64,000 bases of DNA from JAHECQ01 sp963775125 (GCA_963775125.1 CAVZHQ010000007.1:496001-560000); one strand, 5' to 3'; counted from the first letter of the stretch, positions 45,491 through 54,375 are shown. The notes: a model not told the origin generated them from the sequence alone. Numbers and translations: made by a program.

Positions 45491-46429
45491 ATGTCGAACA
45501 CGCCTGCATCAGATTCCTCCCTTCAAGAGAGCCGGGCCGCCGGCACAGACTCCCGGGCCGCTGGGACCATGCGGGTGAAGCGTGGTCTGGCCGAGATGCT
45601 CAAGGGCGGCGTGATCATGGACGTGGTCACCCCCGAGCAGGCCAAGATCGCCGAGGACGCCGGAGCGGTGGCGGTCATGGCCCTCGAGCGGGTGCCGGCC
45701 GATATCCGGGTGGACGGAGGCGTCGCCCGCATGAGCGACCCCGAGATGATCGAAGGCATCAAGGCCGTCACCACCATTCCCGTCATGGCCAAGGCCCGCA
45801 TCGGGCACTTCGTCGAAGCCCAGATCCTCGAAGCGCTCGGCGTCGACTACGTCGACGAGTCCGAGGTGCTGACCCCCGCCGACGAGACGCATCACATCGA
45901 CAAGTTCGCGTTCACCGTGCCGTTCGTCTGCGGCGCAACCAACCTGGGTGAGGCCCTGCGTCGCATCTCCGAGGGGGCCTGCATGATCCGCTCGAAGGGC
46001 GAGGCCGGCACCGGCAACGTGGTCGAGGCCGTGCGTCATCTGCGATCGATCCTCGGGGACATCCGCAAGATCACCCAGGCCGACAACGCCGAACTGTTCC
46101 AGTGGGCCAAGCACCTGCAGGCGCCGCTGCCGCTCGTTCAGGAAATCGCCGAGACCGGCAAACTGCAGGTGCCCCTCTTCTGCGCCGGTGGTCTGGCCAC
46201 CCCAGCCGACGCGGCCCTCGCCATGCAGCTCGGCGCAGAGTCGGTCTTCGTCGGGTCCGGCATCTTCAAGAGTGACAATCCCGCGCTTCGGGCCAAGGCG
46301 ATCGTCGAAGCCGTCACCAACTACAACGACCCCGCAATCCTGGCCAAGGTCAGCCGCGGGCTCGGCGCGCCCATGACCGGCATCGGCATGGATGCCATCA
46401 ACACCAAGTTCGCCGAGCGCGGCTGGTGA
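45491..46429 (+). CDS. pdxS: Pyridoxal 5'-phosphate synthase, synthase subunit
   Basis: This 312-residue TIM-barrel subunit combines ribose 5-phosphate, glyceraldehyde 3-phosphate and ammonia into PLP. MDVVTPEQAKIAEDAGAVAVMAL and IPVMAKARIGHFVEAQ contain the active-site lysines. RSKGEAGTGN is the phosphate loop and VFVGSGIFKS is a second. The N-terminal 26 residues are a Ser/Ala-rich extension. Its stop overlaps the GTG of pdxT. Confidence 0.96.
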   Translation: MSNTPASDSSLQESRAAGTDSRAAGTMRVKRGLAEMLKGGVIMDVVTPEQAKIAEDAGAVAVMALERVPADIRVDGGVARMSDPEMIEGIKAVTTIPVMAKARIGHFVEAQILEALGVDYVDESEVLTPADETHHIDKFAFTVPFVCGATNLGEALRRISEGACMIRSKGEAGTGNVVEAVRHLRSILGDIRKITQADNAELFQWAKHLQAPLPLVQEIAETGKLQVPLFCAGGLATPADAALAMQLGAESVFVGSGIFKSDNPALRAKAIVEAVTNYNDPAILAKVSRGLGAPMTGIGMDAINTKFAERGW

Positions 46430-47013
46430 CCACGGTCGGCGTCCTTGCCCTGCAGGGAGCCTTTGCCCGCCACGTCGAAGCGTTGCGGCGTTGCGGCGTC
46501 GACGCCCAGGAGGTCCGCACCGCAGCGCAACTCGACGCGGTCGATGCGTTGGTGCTGCCCGGAGGCGAATCGACGACCATTTCCAAACTGTTGGTCTCCA
46601 ACGAGTTGGGTGATCCCCTGGCCGAGCGGCTCGAGCGGGGCATGCCCGTGTTCGGCACGTGTGCCGGCATGATCCTGTTGGCGACCGAGGTGCTCGACGG
46701 TCGCACCGACCAACGGAGCTTCGGCGCCATCGACCTCTCGGTCCGGCGGAATGCCTACGGCCGCCAGGTCGACTCCTTCGAGGCCGACCTCGACATCGAC
46801 GGTCTCGTCGGCGGGCCCTACCGCGCCGTCTTCATTCGGGCGCCTGGGGTCGAGCGGGTCGGACCGGGCGTCGAGGTTCTCGCGTCGGTCGATGACCGTC
46901 CGGTCCTGTGTTCCCAGGGTTCGGTGCTCGTGGCATCGTTCCATCCCGAGCTGACCGACGACGACCGGCTGCACCAGCGATTCCTCGCACTCTTCCTCGA
47001 TGTGGCCGTCTAG
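46426..47013 (+). CDS. pdxT: Pyridoxal 5'-phosphate synthase, glutaminase subunit
   Basis: This 195-residue class I glutaminase feeds ammonia to PdxS. It has LALQGAF, LPGGESTT, the nucleophile in GTCAGM (Cys near 83) and the His in SFHPEL. GTG at 46426 overlaps the pdxS stop (GTGA), giving coupled, near-equal synthesis of the 12:12 complex. Confidence 0.96.
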   Translation: MTTVGVLALQGAFARHVEALRRCGVDAQEVRTAAQLDAVDALVLPGGESTTISKLLVSNELGDPLAERLERGMPVFGTCAGMILLATEVLDGRTDQRSFGAIDLSVRRNAYGRQVDSFEADLDIDGLVGGPYRAVFIRAPGVERVGPGVEVLASVDDRPVLCSQGSVLVASFHPELTDDDRLHQRFLALFLDVAV

Positions 47014-47016
47014 GCT
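47011..47016 (+). promoter_or_regulatory. Putative -10 element of yebC
   Basis: TAGGCT overlaps the pdxT stop and precedes ATG 47053 by 36 nt, so yebC would have a short leader with a CGAGG Shine-Dalgarno. Confidence 0.4.
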
Positions 47017-47052
47017 GCCCACGTCTCGGACCAACTCATCCACGAGGTTCTC

Positions 47053-47806
47053 ATGTCGGGCCATTCCAAATGGGCAACGATCAAGCACAAGAAGGGTGCC
47101 GCCGACATCAAGCGGGGCAAGCTCTTCGCCAAGCTGATCAAGCAGGTCGAGGTAGCGGCACGAAGCGGCGGCGGCGACCCGGAGTCGAACCCGAATCTGC
47201 GGACGATGTTCCAGAAGGCCAGGGACAACTCGGTGCCGCTGGACACCATCGAACGGGCGGTCAAACGGGGTACCGGTGAACTGGCCGGCGTCAGCTACGA
47301 GTCGATCACCTATGAGGGCTACGGGCCCGGTGGCGTTGCCTTGCTGATCGAGACGCTCTCCGACAACCGCAACCGCACCGGGTCCGAGATCCGGTCGCTG
47401 CTCTCGAAGAACGGCGGGTCGATGGCCGAGCCCGGTTCGGTCGCGTGGCAGTTCGAGCGCAAGGGTTACCTCAACGTGGCCCGGGCCGCCGACGAGGATG
47501 ACGTGATGACGGTCGGCCTCGACAACGGAGCAGAGGACATCGAAGACCACGGTGAGTGGTGGAGGGTCACGTGTGCCGCCACCGACACGCAACCGCTGCG
47601 TTTGGCGCTCGAAGAAGCGGGCATCGAGGTGCTCGAATCCGACACCCTCATGATGCCCTCCAACACCGTCCCAGTCGGCACGTCGGCCGACGCCGAGCGC
47701 GGTCCTGAAGCTCGTCGACCTGCTCGACGATCACGAGGACGTCCAGGAGATCTACTCCAACATCGACATCCCCGACGACGTTCTGGCCCAGTTGGGTGAC
47801 GAGTGA
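47053..47806 (+). CDS. yebC: YebC/TACO1-family protein (one-base frameshift)
   Basis: The beginning MSGHSKWATIKHKKGAADIKR and NSVPLDTIERAVKRG are diagnostic. Members act as translation factors that relieve stalls at polyproline, or as transcription regulators. The frame is complete to AERG and then breaks at about 47701. Removing one G (CGC GGTC) restores VLKLVDLLDDHEDVQEIYSNIDI to the TGA at 47804, matching the normal C terminus. The restored length is 250 residues. A real truncation of such a conserved gene is less likely than a sequence error. Confidence 0.88.
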
Positions 47807-47813
47807 TGGCCCG

Positions 47814-48683
47814 CTAGATTCCGCCGGCGACGCCGAGCAGGCGTGACCGGGTCACCGAGCGCATGCCCCGGGTGAGGCTCACGATGGCGAGCAGCCAGGC
47901 CAGACCGCCGAGCACGTACGGCAGGTAGCCGGCGCCGAACAGCACCCCGGTCGACTGCGAGTAGGCGATCATGATGAGGGGAAGGCTGACGAGGCCTGAT
48001 GCCTGTTGGGCCGCTGCGGTCGACTGCACCTTGGCCGAGAGGCGAAGCACGAGCGAAAGGCAGATGGCCAGGAACGGCGGCAGCACCCAGAGAATCATGA
48101 CCCACCACTGGAACGTCGGGAAGAACCAGCCGCCGACCTCGGGCCCGACGGTCACGTTCACGATCAACGAGTAGGCGCCGAAGCCGACCGCCGTCGTCAC
48201 ATAGCCCGGGATCAGACTGGCGATCAGCTTGCCGAGATAGATCTCCCGCACGCCGGCAGGGGAGTGGGCCAGGAACTCGCCGGTTCCGCGTTCGCGTTCA
48301 CCGACGATGGTGGCGGCACCCACCGCCGTCGAGATGGTGAGCGGAACGATGACGGCGACGGGGGCGAACAGGAACACGGCCAGGGCATAGGCTGTCTGGC
48401 CTTCGGGGGTCGAGCCCCTGATCTGGTCCTGCGCGGCCTGGGGTAACACCTCGAGCGTCTGGGAGATCTGGCCGACGACCTCGACGTTGCCGATGTTCGT
48501 GATCGTGACCAGCAGGATCGTGGGGATGATCACGAAGAAGAAGCTGCCCAGAATGGTCATCGGAAGCCAGAAGTCGCGGGCCTGGATGAGTTGCTTCAGG
48601 TCGGTGCGGGCGACCGTACGTACCTGACCCCAGTCGAAGGAGCCCGGTCGGCGGCCGGTCGTGGGTTTGAGGGCGACAGTCAT
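47814..48683 (-). CDS. ABC-2 type transporter permease
   Basis: This 289-residue protein has about six membrane segments (MTILGSFFFVIIPTILLV; LAVFLFAPVAVIVPLTI; LIVNVTVG...; WWVMILWVLPPFLAICLSL; LPYVLGGLAWLLAIVSL). The cytosolic motif GERERGTGEFLAHSPAG is typical of NatB/YhaP-like exporters. It lies 8 nt behind the ATPase gene, its partner. The substrate is unknown. It is convergent with yebC (7 nt). Confidence 0.87.
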   Translation of the reverse strand: MTVALKPTTGRRPGSFDWGQVRTVARTDLKQLIQARDFWLPMTILGSFFFVIIPTILLVTITNIGNVEVVGQISQTLEVLPQAAQDQIRGSTPEGQTAYALAVFLFAPVAVIVPLTISTAVGAATIVGERERGTGEFLAHSPAGVREIYLGKLIASLIPGYVTTAVGFGAYSLIVNVTVGPEVGGWFFPTFQWWVMILWVLPPFLAICLSLVLRLSAKVQSTAAAQQASGLVSLPLIMIAYSQSTGVLFGAGYLPYVLGGLAWLLAIVSLTRGMRSVTRSRLLGVAGGI

Positions 48684-48691
48684 GGGATCTC

Positions 48692-49727
48692 CTATCGGGC
48701 CATCTCGGCGGAGCGGGTGCGGGTTGGGCGGCCGGTTGCGTCGGGGGGTGGCGGAATCTCGTCCGCGCTGGAGCCGACGGAACGGCGGACCGCGAAGTAG
48801 AGGTCTTCGAGCGTCGGATCGAAGGGGCGAACGGCAAGGATCGTGGCGCCGGCATTGACCAACTGGGCGATCAGACCGGGCACGAGGTCGAGCGACGACA
48901 GCGACAGTTCGGCGGTTGCTCCCTTGCCGGACGGGTCAGTCCGTGCGCTGGTAGCCGACCACGCCGGGTGCAGTGGCCAAGCGGTCCAGCATCGCAGGCT
49001 CGAGCGCCGTGATGCGCACGATCGAGTTCGGCCAGTACTGGCGGGAGAGTTCGCTCGGGGCGCCCCAGACCAGACTCGTGCCGTGCTGCATGATCACCAC
49101 TTCGTCCGCCAGACCCTCGGCCTCCAGCAGGAGGTGGGTGCACATCAGCACGGTCCGTCCCTGGGTCGTCATGTCCCGGATCAGTTCGAGCACGGCAAGC
49201 GCGGACTCGGGGTCGAGGCCCGAGGTCGGCTCGTCGAGGAGGAGAAGGTCGGGCTGATGCAGCACCGACCGAGCAAGCGCAAGGCGGGTTTTCATGCCGG
49301 TCGAATAGGCGCCGACTTGATGATCCAGTGCCTGATCGATGCCGAACTGGGCTGCCGCGTCCCGGATCCGAGCCTCCGACGCCGTGCCACGGCCGAGCCC
49401 GTAGAGCTCGGCTGCGTATCGCAGGTTGTCCCACCCGCTCAATCGGTCGTAGAGCGACGGCTTGGCCGACACGACGCCGCAGCGTCGTCGGACCTCCTCG
49501 CCCTCTTTGGACCCCGGATCGATGCCGAACACCGACACCGCGCCCTGGTCGGGCGTGAGCGCACCGGTGATCATTCGGATGGCTGTGGTCTTGCCGGCGC
49601 CGTTCGGTCCGAGCAGGACCGTGATGCTGCCGCGAGGCACCTCGATGGTCAGGTTGGTCAACGCCTGCACGTCGCCGAACCAGCGGCTGACGTTGGCCAC
49701 GTTGACCACGAGTTCAGATGAGTTCAC
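48692..49727 (-). CDS. ABC-2 exporter ATP-binding protein (one-base frameshift)
   Basis: The GTG at 49727 (MNSSELVVNVANVSRWFGDV) was chosen because the core ATPase starts right there. Walker A is LGPNGAGKTT, the signature is YSTGMKTRL, Walker B is LLLLDEPTSG and the switch is CTHLLLEAE. The frame meets TGA at 48936-48938 (after GYQRTD). Skipping one base continues as DPSGKGATAELSLSSLDL and ends FDPTLEDLYFAV, the usual C terminus of NatA/DrrA-like ATPases, at 48692. The full protein is about 345 residues. It is divergent from ruvC. Confidence 0.82.
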
Positions 49728-49732
49728 CCAGC

Positions 49733-49839
49733 AGCTATCGGCAGGCAATCCGCAACCTGTAGCGAGGGAGCGTCGGAAAGCCCGTCGGAGCGCTGGTGTG
49801 AGAACCGATGCACCACCTGACCGGCTGGAGCCGATAGCT
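49733..49839. repeat. 10-bp inverted repeat at the divergent ABC/ruvC promoters
   Basis: AGCTATCGGC (49733-49742) and GCCGATAGCT (49830-49839) are perfect inverted copies. Read outward, each strand has the same 10-mer GCCGATAGCT just before its start codon, with TAGCT as the -10 core. The two promoters thus share an extended element. Confidence 0.5.
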
Positions 49840-49840
49840 T
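49835..49840 (+). promoter_or_regulatory. Putative leaderless -10 element of ruvC
   Basis: TAGCTT lies 7 nt before GTG 49848. Confidence 0.5.
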
Positions 49841-49847
49841 CGTACGC

Positions 49848-50363
49848 GTGTTCGTGCTCGGTATCGACCCAGGTCTGACCCGTTGTGGCTATGCGGTCAT
49901 CGAACCCGGGCCACGCGGTGGCGGCGTTGCCCGTTCGCTCGGCGTGCTCTCCACCGACCCCTCCCACAAGCTGGCCAACCGGCTGGCCGACCTCCGCCGA
50001 GATCTCACCGAGCTGTTCGACGAATTCCGTCCCTCGGTGGTCGCCATCGAGCGAGTCTTCTTCCAGCAGAACGTCCAGACCGCGGTGAGTGTGGCCCAGG
50101 CCGCCGGCCTGGCGATGGCCGAAGGAGCCAGTCGGGGATTACCCGTCGTCGACTACTCACCCTCGCAGATCAAGTCGGCCGTGGCCGGTGATGGGCGGGC
50201 CGACAAGCGGCAGATGCAAGAGATGGTGCGGACCTTGCTTGGACTGGCTGCCACGCCGCAGCCGCCCGACGCGGCTGACGCAGCTGCGGTTGCGTTGTGC
50301 CACCTGGCCCATGACCCCACGGGACGTATGGGTCGTCTGGTTCCGATGGGACGCACACGATGA
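49848..50363 (+). CDS. ruvC: Holliday junction resolvase RuvC
   Basis: This 171-residue endonuclease resolves Holliday junctions. The acidic catalytic residues are in LGIDPGL (Asp7), AIERVFF (Glu near 68), and PPDAADAAA (the C-terminal Asp pair). FQQNVQTAVSVAQA is the conserved helix. GTG at 49848 is the start, and the stop overlaps the ruvA ATG. No SOS box was noticed before it. Confidence 0.96.
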   Translation: MFVLGIDPGLTRCGYAVIEPGPRGGGVARSLGVLSTDPSHKLANRLADLRRDLTELFDEFRPSVVAIERVFFQQNVQTAVSVAQAAGLAMAEGASRGLPVVDYSPSQIKSAVAGDGRADKRQMQEMVRTLLGLAATPQPPDAADAAAVALCHLAHDPTGRMGRLVPMGRTR

Positions 50364-50984
50364 TCGGATCGTTGCGCGGACGCGTGATGGGTCGAACCAG
50401 TCCCACCGAGAAGTCCGTCGCCGGCGAGGCGCTCGTCGAGGTCGCCGGAGTGGGGTACCGGGTGACGGTCACGACGTCGACCCTTTCGCGCGTCGTCAAT
50501 GACACCGAGGTCTTCCTCCACATTCATCACCATTTCTGGGAGAACGATCAGCGCCTGTACGGATTCTTCTCCCGGGAGGAGCGAGACGCGTTCGAGGGTC
50601 TCCTCGGAGCCCACAAGGTCGGCCCTGCGTTGGCGTTGGCCATCATCGGCACCTATCCACCCAACGAGTTGGCGATGGTGCTGGCCACCGACGACGTCGC
50701 CGCGCTGTGTCTGGTCCCGGGGGTCGGCGCCAAGACGGCACAGCGGCTGCTGGTCGATCTCAAGAGCACCTTGGTGCCGCTTGCTCGACACCCCTGCTCA
50801 TGCTGCGCCCATCGACCTCACCAACGGAGAACAGCGGGCCAGGGCCGACGTCAAGGAAGCCCTCACGAGCCTGGGTTACGGACCGGACGAGATCAAGCTG
50901 GCATTGGCCGCCGTCCCCTCGAACGCCGACGCGGACTCCGGCGCACTCCTGAAGCTGGCGTTGCGGGCGCTGGCCGGAGACTGA
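50360..50984 (+). CDS. ruvA: Holliday junction branch migration protein RuvA (one-base frameshift)
   Basis: The protein starts MIGSLRGRV (OB fold, domain I). It has the helix-hairpin-helix pair LGAHKVGPALALAIIG and LVPGVGAKTAQRLLVDLK. The frame then breaks in 50786-50797; removing one base (in CTCGACACCCC) continues to DLTNGEQRARADVKEAL and SLGYGPDEIKLAL (domain III, which binds RuvB) and stops at 50982. Restored length is about 207 residues, normal for RuvA. It overlaps ruvC, and ruvB starts 2 nt after it. Confidence 0.9.
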
Positions 50985-50985
50985 C

Positions 50986-52050
50986 GTGCCCCGCGACGAA
51001 TGGGTCGACCCCACCCCGATGGTCGTCGAACGGGCCGAACCGGTCCTGGACGACTCCGGCCTTCGGCCTCGGTCGCTCGAGGAGTTCGTCGGGCAGCGAG
51101 AGCTGAAGGAACGCCTCGCGGTGATGCTCGAAGCGGCCAGGGCTCGCGGCCAAGCGGCCGACCATCTGCTCTTCGGCGGACCACCTGGACTTGGCAAGAC
51201 CACGTTGGCGGGCATCGTTGCCAATGAATTGGGCGCACATCTTCACGTGACCTCCGGACCGGCAATCGAACGGGCGGGCGATCTCGCCGCAATCCTGACC
51301 AAGCTCGAGGCGGGCGACGTCCTGTTCATCGACGAGATCCACCGACTCCCGCGTCCGGTCGAGGAAGTCCTCTATCCCGCAATGGAGGACCTGCAGATCG
51401 ACGTCATGCTCGGCAAGGGGCCGGCCGCCCGCAGCATCCGCTTCGATCTCGAACCCTTCACGTTGGTCGGGGCCACCACCCGCACCGGTCTCATCACCGG
51501 TCCATTGCGGGACCGCTTCGGGTTCTCCTTCCGGCTCGAGTTCTACGCGCCGGCCGATCTCGAATCGATCGTGAGGCGAGCCGCCACCGTCCTCGGCGTC
51601 GAGATCACCCAGGAAGGCGCGTCCGAGATCGCACGCCGAAGCCGCGGTACTCCCCGAATTGCCAACCGCCTCCTTCGTCGCGTCCGCGACTTTGCCGAGG
51701 TGCGTGGTAACGGAGTCCTCGATCAGGAATCGGCAGCCGACGGGCTTCATCTCTTCGGCATCGACGAACGCGGGCTGGACAAGGTCGATCGGTCGCTGCT
51801 CGAGAACCTCTGCCTGCACTTCAAGGGCGGTCCCGTCGGGTTGTCGACCCTGGCCATCAGCATCGCCGAGCCGACGGAAACCGTCGAGGACGTCATCGAG
51901 CCCTTCCTGATCCAGCAAGGTCTGCTCATGCGTACCCCCCGCGGCCGGGTTGCGCTGTCGGCGGCGTGGCAGCATCTCGGCCTCGAACCGCCGTCGGAAC
52001 CACCAACCGTCGTCGACCTCGCGTCAGGCGAGGAAACCCTCTTCGGCTGA
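50986..52050 (+). CDS. ruvB: Holliday junction DNA helicase RuvB
   Basis: This 354-residue AAA+ motor has Walker A GGPPGLGKTTLA, Walker B LFIDEIHRL, sensor 1 ATTRTG, and the Arg finger in GPLRDRFG. The C-terminal winged helix ends PTVVDLASGEETLF. The start is GTG at 50986. The gene is complete and follows ruvA by 1 nt. Confidence 0.96.
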   Translation: MPRDEWVDPTPMVVERAEPVLDDSGLRPRSLEEFVGQRELKERLAVMLEAARARGQAADHLLFGGPPGLGKTTLAGIVANELGAHLHVTSGPAIERAGDLAAILTKLEAGDVLFIDEIHRLPRPVEEVLYPAMEDLQIDVMLGKGPAARSIRFDLEPFTLVGATTRTGLITGPLRDRFGFSFRLEFYAPADLESIVRRAATVLGVEITQEGASEIARRSRGTPRIANRLLRRVRDFAEVRGNGVLDQESAADGLHLFGIDERGLDKVDRSLLENLCLHFKGGPVGLSTLAISIAEPTETVEDVIEPFLIQQGLLMRTPRGRVALSAAWQHLGLEPPSEPPTVVDLASGEETLFG

Positions 52051-52060
52051 TGCCCACCAC

Positions 52061-52106
52061 CGAGCCCCCCACCCCTCCATCTCCCGCCCCCGAGCCCCCC
52101 ACCCCT
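52061..52106 (+). repeat. 16-bp direct repeat with 30-bp period
   Basis: CGAGCCCCCCACCCCT occurs at 52061-52076 and 52091-52106. The 30-bp period equals that of the second duplication at 52134/52164. Confidence 0.75.
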
Positions 52107-52187
52107 CGAACCTCCGGCTCCGCACGTCGGTTTCCGACGCCTGGAGCCGGAGGTTCGACGCAACCGACGCCTGGAGCCGGAGGTTCG
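52106..52187 (+). promoter_or_regulatory. Alternative-hairpin region covering the queA Shine-Dalgarno
   Basis: A left arm (52106-52130, with CGAACCTCCGGCTCC) is complementary to 52134-52158 and equally to a second copy at 52164-52187. The two right arms are identical over 24 bp. Pairing with the first copy gives about 23 pairs around a TTT loop. The second copy holds GGAGG (52179-52183), 7 nt before GTG 52191. Pairing with it would hide the ribosome site, while pairing with the first would leave it free. The geometry is seen; the regulatory role is inference. A U-less terminator is another reading. Confidence 0.4.
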
Positions 52188-52190
52188 CCG

Positions 52191-53246
52191 GTGGCGACCG
52201 CCGAGTTCGACTACGAACTGCCCGACGCCGCCATCGGGCAGGTACCGGCCGAGCCCCGTGACTCGGCTCGGCTGCTGGTCGATCGGGGACCGGGGACGGA
52301 GCCCGAACATCGGACCGTGGCCGACCTGGCCGACCTGCTCGAGCCGGGCGACGTCGTCGTCGTCAACGACACCCGGGTGCTGCCCGCTCGGCTCCATCTG
52401 CGAAAGTCGACGGGTGGAGCGGTCGAAGTATTGCTTCTCGAGCCCACCGGGCAGCCGCACGAATGGCAGGCGCTCGTCCGGCCGGGCAAACGGCTCCGAG
52501 TCGGCACCCAGCTCTTTCTCCCGCACTCGGCGGCGTCCGACCGAATCGACGGCCCACCGGTGGCCTCGGTCGTGGGCGAGCTTCCCGACGGCCGGCGGCT
52601 GGTGCAGATCCTGGTCGACGATCTCCTCACCACCAGCGGCGAGGTGCCGTTGCCTCCGTACATCACCGAACCGCTCGCCGACCCCGAGCGTTACCAGACC
52701 GTGTTCGCCCGCGAGCCGGGCTCGGTCGCAGCACCGACCGCCGGCCTGCACCTGACCGACGCGGTGTTCGCCGGCCTCGCCGAGCGGGGGATCGAGGTTG
52801 CTCGTATCGAACTCCGGGTCGGCCTTGGCACCTTCCGTCCTGTGGCCACCGACTATGTCGACGACCACGTGATGCATCGAGAGACCTACCGCATCGAACC
52901 CGATGCCTGGCAGCGCATCCGCCAGGCGAAGCGGGTGGTCGCGGTGGGTACGACGGTCGTGCGCACCCTGGAGTCTGCCGCCGTGCTCGGTCAGCTCGAA
53001 GGCGGCACCGAACTCTTCATCCGGCGAGGATTCAGGTGGCAGGTCGTCGATGTGCTGCTCACGAACTTCCACGTGCCCCGGTCGTCGCTGTTGGTGCTCG
53101 TCGACGCGTTCGTCGGTCCGCGGTGGAAGGGCCTCTACGCTCATGCCCTGGCCGAGGGATTCCGTTTCCTGAGTTTCGGTGACGCCATGCTCCTGCAGCG
53201 GGACCCGGCCCTGTACCCGCCCCATGACCAAGTGAGCCTTGATTGA
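52191..53246 (+). CDS. queA: S-adenosylmethionine:tRNA ribosyltransferase-isomerase
   Basis: QueA makes epoxyqueuosine on tRNA from preQ1. GTG at 52191 gives 351 residues starting VATAEFDYELPDAAIGQ, the normal N terminus, with GGAGG 7 nt before it. ATG at 52050, overlapping the ruvB stop, would add a 47-residue Pro/Gly-rich leader made of the repeats above. Core motifs are PAEPRDSARLLV, NDTRVLPARL, FAREPGSVAAPTAGLH and GTTVVRTLES. Its neighbour tgt supplies the preceding step. No queC/D/E/F genes are seen here, so preQ1 may come from elsewhere in the genome or be salvaged. Confidence 0.92.
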   Translation: MATAEFDYELPDAAIGQVPAEPRDSARLLVDRGPGTEPEHRTVADLADLLEPGDVVVVNDTRVLPARLHLRKSTGGAVEVLLLEPTGQPHEWQALVRPGKRLRVGTQLFLPHSAASDRIDGPPVASVVGELPDGRRLVQILVDDLLTTSGEVPLPPYITEPLADPERYQTVFAREPGSVAAPTAGLHLTDAVFAGLAERGIEVARIELRVGLGTFRPVATDYVDDHVMHRETYRIEPDAWQRIRQAKRVVAVGTTVVRTLESAAVLGQLEGGTELFIRRGFRWQVVDVLLTNFHVPRSSLLVLVDAFVGPRWKGLYAHALAEGFRFLSFGDAMLLQRDPALYPPHDQVSLD

Positions 53247-54370
53247 CCTCCCCGTTGTCGCTGTCGATCGATGCCACCGACGGCCCCGCCCGCGCCGGGC
53301 GAATGATCACCGCGCGCGGCCAGATCGAGACCCCGGTCTTCATGCCGGTCGGAACCCGGGGCGCAGTGAAGATGCTCGATACCAACGACCTGGACCAGTT
53401 GGGTCCACCGATCGTCCTCGGCAACACCTATCACCTGATGGAACGGCCGGGAGCAGACCTCATCGAACGACGAGGCGGCCTGCATGCCTTCCTCAACTGG
53501 TCCGGTCACCTACTGACCGACAGCGGCGGCTACCAGATCTTCAGCCTGGAGCCCAAGATCACCGAGGAAGGCGCCCGCTTCCGGTCGGTCTACGACGGCG
53601 CCTCTGTCGACCTCAGCCCCGAGCGATCGGTCTTCGTCCAGGAGCAACTCGGGGCCGACATCGCCATGGTCCTCGACGTTTGCGCACCGCTTCCCTCGTC
53701 ACACGATGCGCTTCGTGATGCGCTCGAACGGACGATTCGATGGGCCGAGCGCTCCAAAGCGGCTCACCAGCGAGCCGATCAGGCACAGTTCGGCATCGTC
53801 CAGGGCGGGACCGAGGTGGACCTGCGGGCCGAGTCGGCCCTGCGGACGGTCGAGATCGGCTTCGACGGGTACGCGGTCGGCGGGCTTTCGGTGGGGGAGA
53901 GCCGAGACGAGATGATCCCGGCGCTCGCCGCCGCAACCACCCATCTTCCGGTTGACAAGCCCCGCTACTTCATGGGCCTCGGCGACCCGATCGGCCTGGT
54001 CGAGGCCGTCGCCCACGGCATCGACATGTTCGACTGCGTGCTCCCGACCCGCCTCGCCCGGCACGGCACCGCCCTCACCAGCGTCGGTCGGCTCAACCTC
54101 AAGAACCTCAAGTTCGCCGAGGACGACGGACCCATCGACCCCGACTTCCAGCATCCGTTGTCGGCTCGCTACTCCCGCGCCTACATCCGACATCTCCTCG
54201 TCACCGGCGAGCCGACCGCCGGACGGATCATCTCGTTGCACAATCTGGCCTGGCTTGCGGACCTCACGAGGCGGATGCGAGCGGCCATCGTCGCCGGCAC
54301 GTTCCAGCAGCTCCGCGCCGAAATCTGGTCGGTCTGGGGCCAGACGAAAGCCACCGGTTCCCAGCCATGA
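53243..54370 (+). CDS. tgt: tRNA-guanine transglycosylase without the zinc cysteines
   Basis: This 375-residue TIM barrel exchanges G34 for preQ1. It has DTNDLDQLGPPIVLGNTYHL, LLTDSGGYQIFSL (catalytic Asp), GIVQGG, GYAVGGLSVGE and MFDCVLPTRLARHGTAL. The usual zinc site CxCxxC before SRAYxxHL reads DFQHPLSARYSRAYIRHLL: all three Cys are missing, although His is kept. Either the protein has lost zinc or its structure is held otherwise. The start is TTG at 53243, overlapping the queA stop. Confidence 0.9.
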   Translation: MTSPLSLSIDATDGPARAGRMITARGQIETPVFMPVGTRGAVKMLDTNDLDQLGPPIVLGNTYHLMERPGADLIERRGGLHAFLNWSGHLLTDSGGYQIFSLEPKITEEGARFRSVYDGASVDLSPERSVFVQEQLGADIAMVLDVCAPLPSSHDALRDALERTIRWAERSKAAHQRADQAQFGIVQGGTEVDLRAESALRTVEIGFDGYAVGGLSVGESRDEMIPALAAATTHLPVDKPRYFMGLGDPIGLVEAVAHGIDMFDCVLPTRLARHGTALTSVGRLNLKNLKFAEDDGPIDPDFQHPLSARYSRAYIRHLLVTGEPTAGRIISLHNLAWLADLTRRMRAAIVAGTFQQLRAEIWSVWGQTKATGSQP

Positions 54371-54375
54371 ACCGC

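Noticed and set aside
46321..47592. A 423-codon minus-strand frame opposite pdxT and yebC
   Set aside because: Antisense to well-conserved genes with normal overlaps; no domain seen.
51966..52049. Upstream extension of queA into ruvB
   Set aside because: It would read through ruvB coding sequence in another frame; GTG 52191 with GGAGG fits the QueA N terminus.
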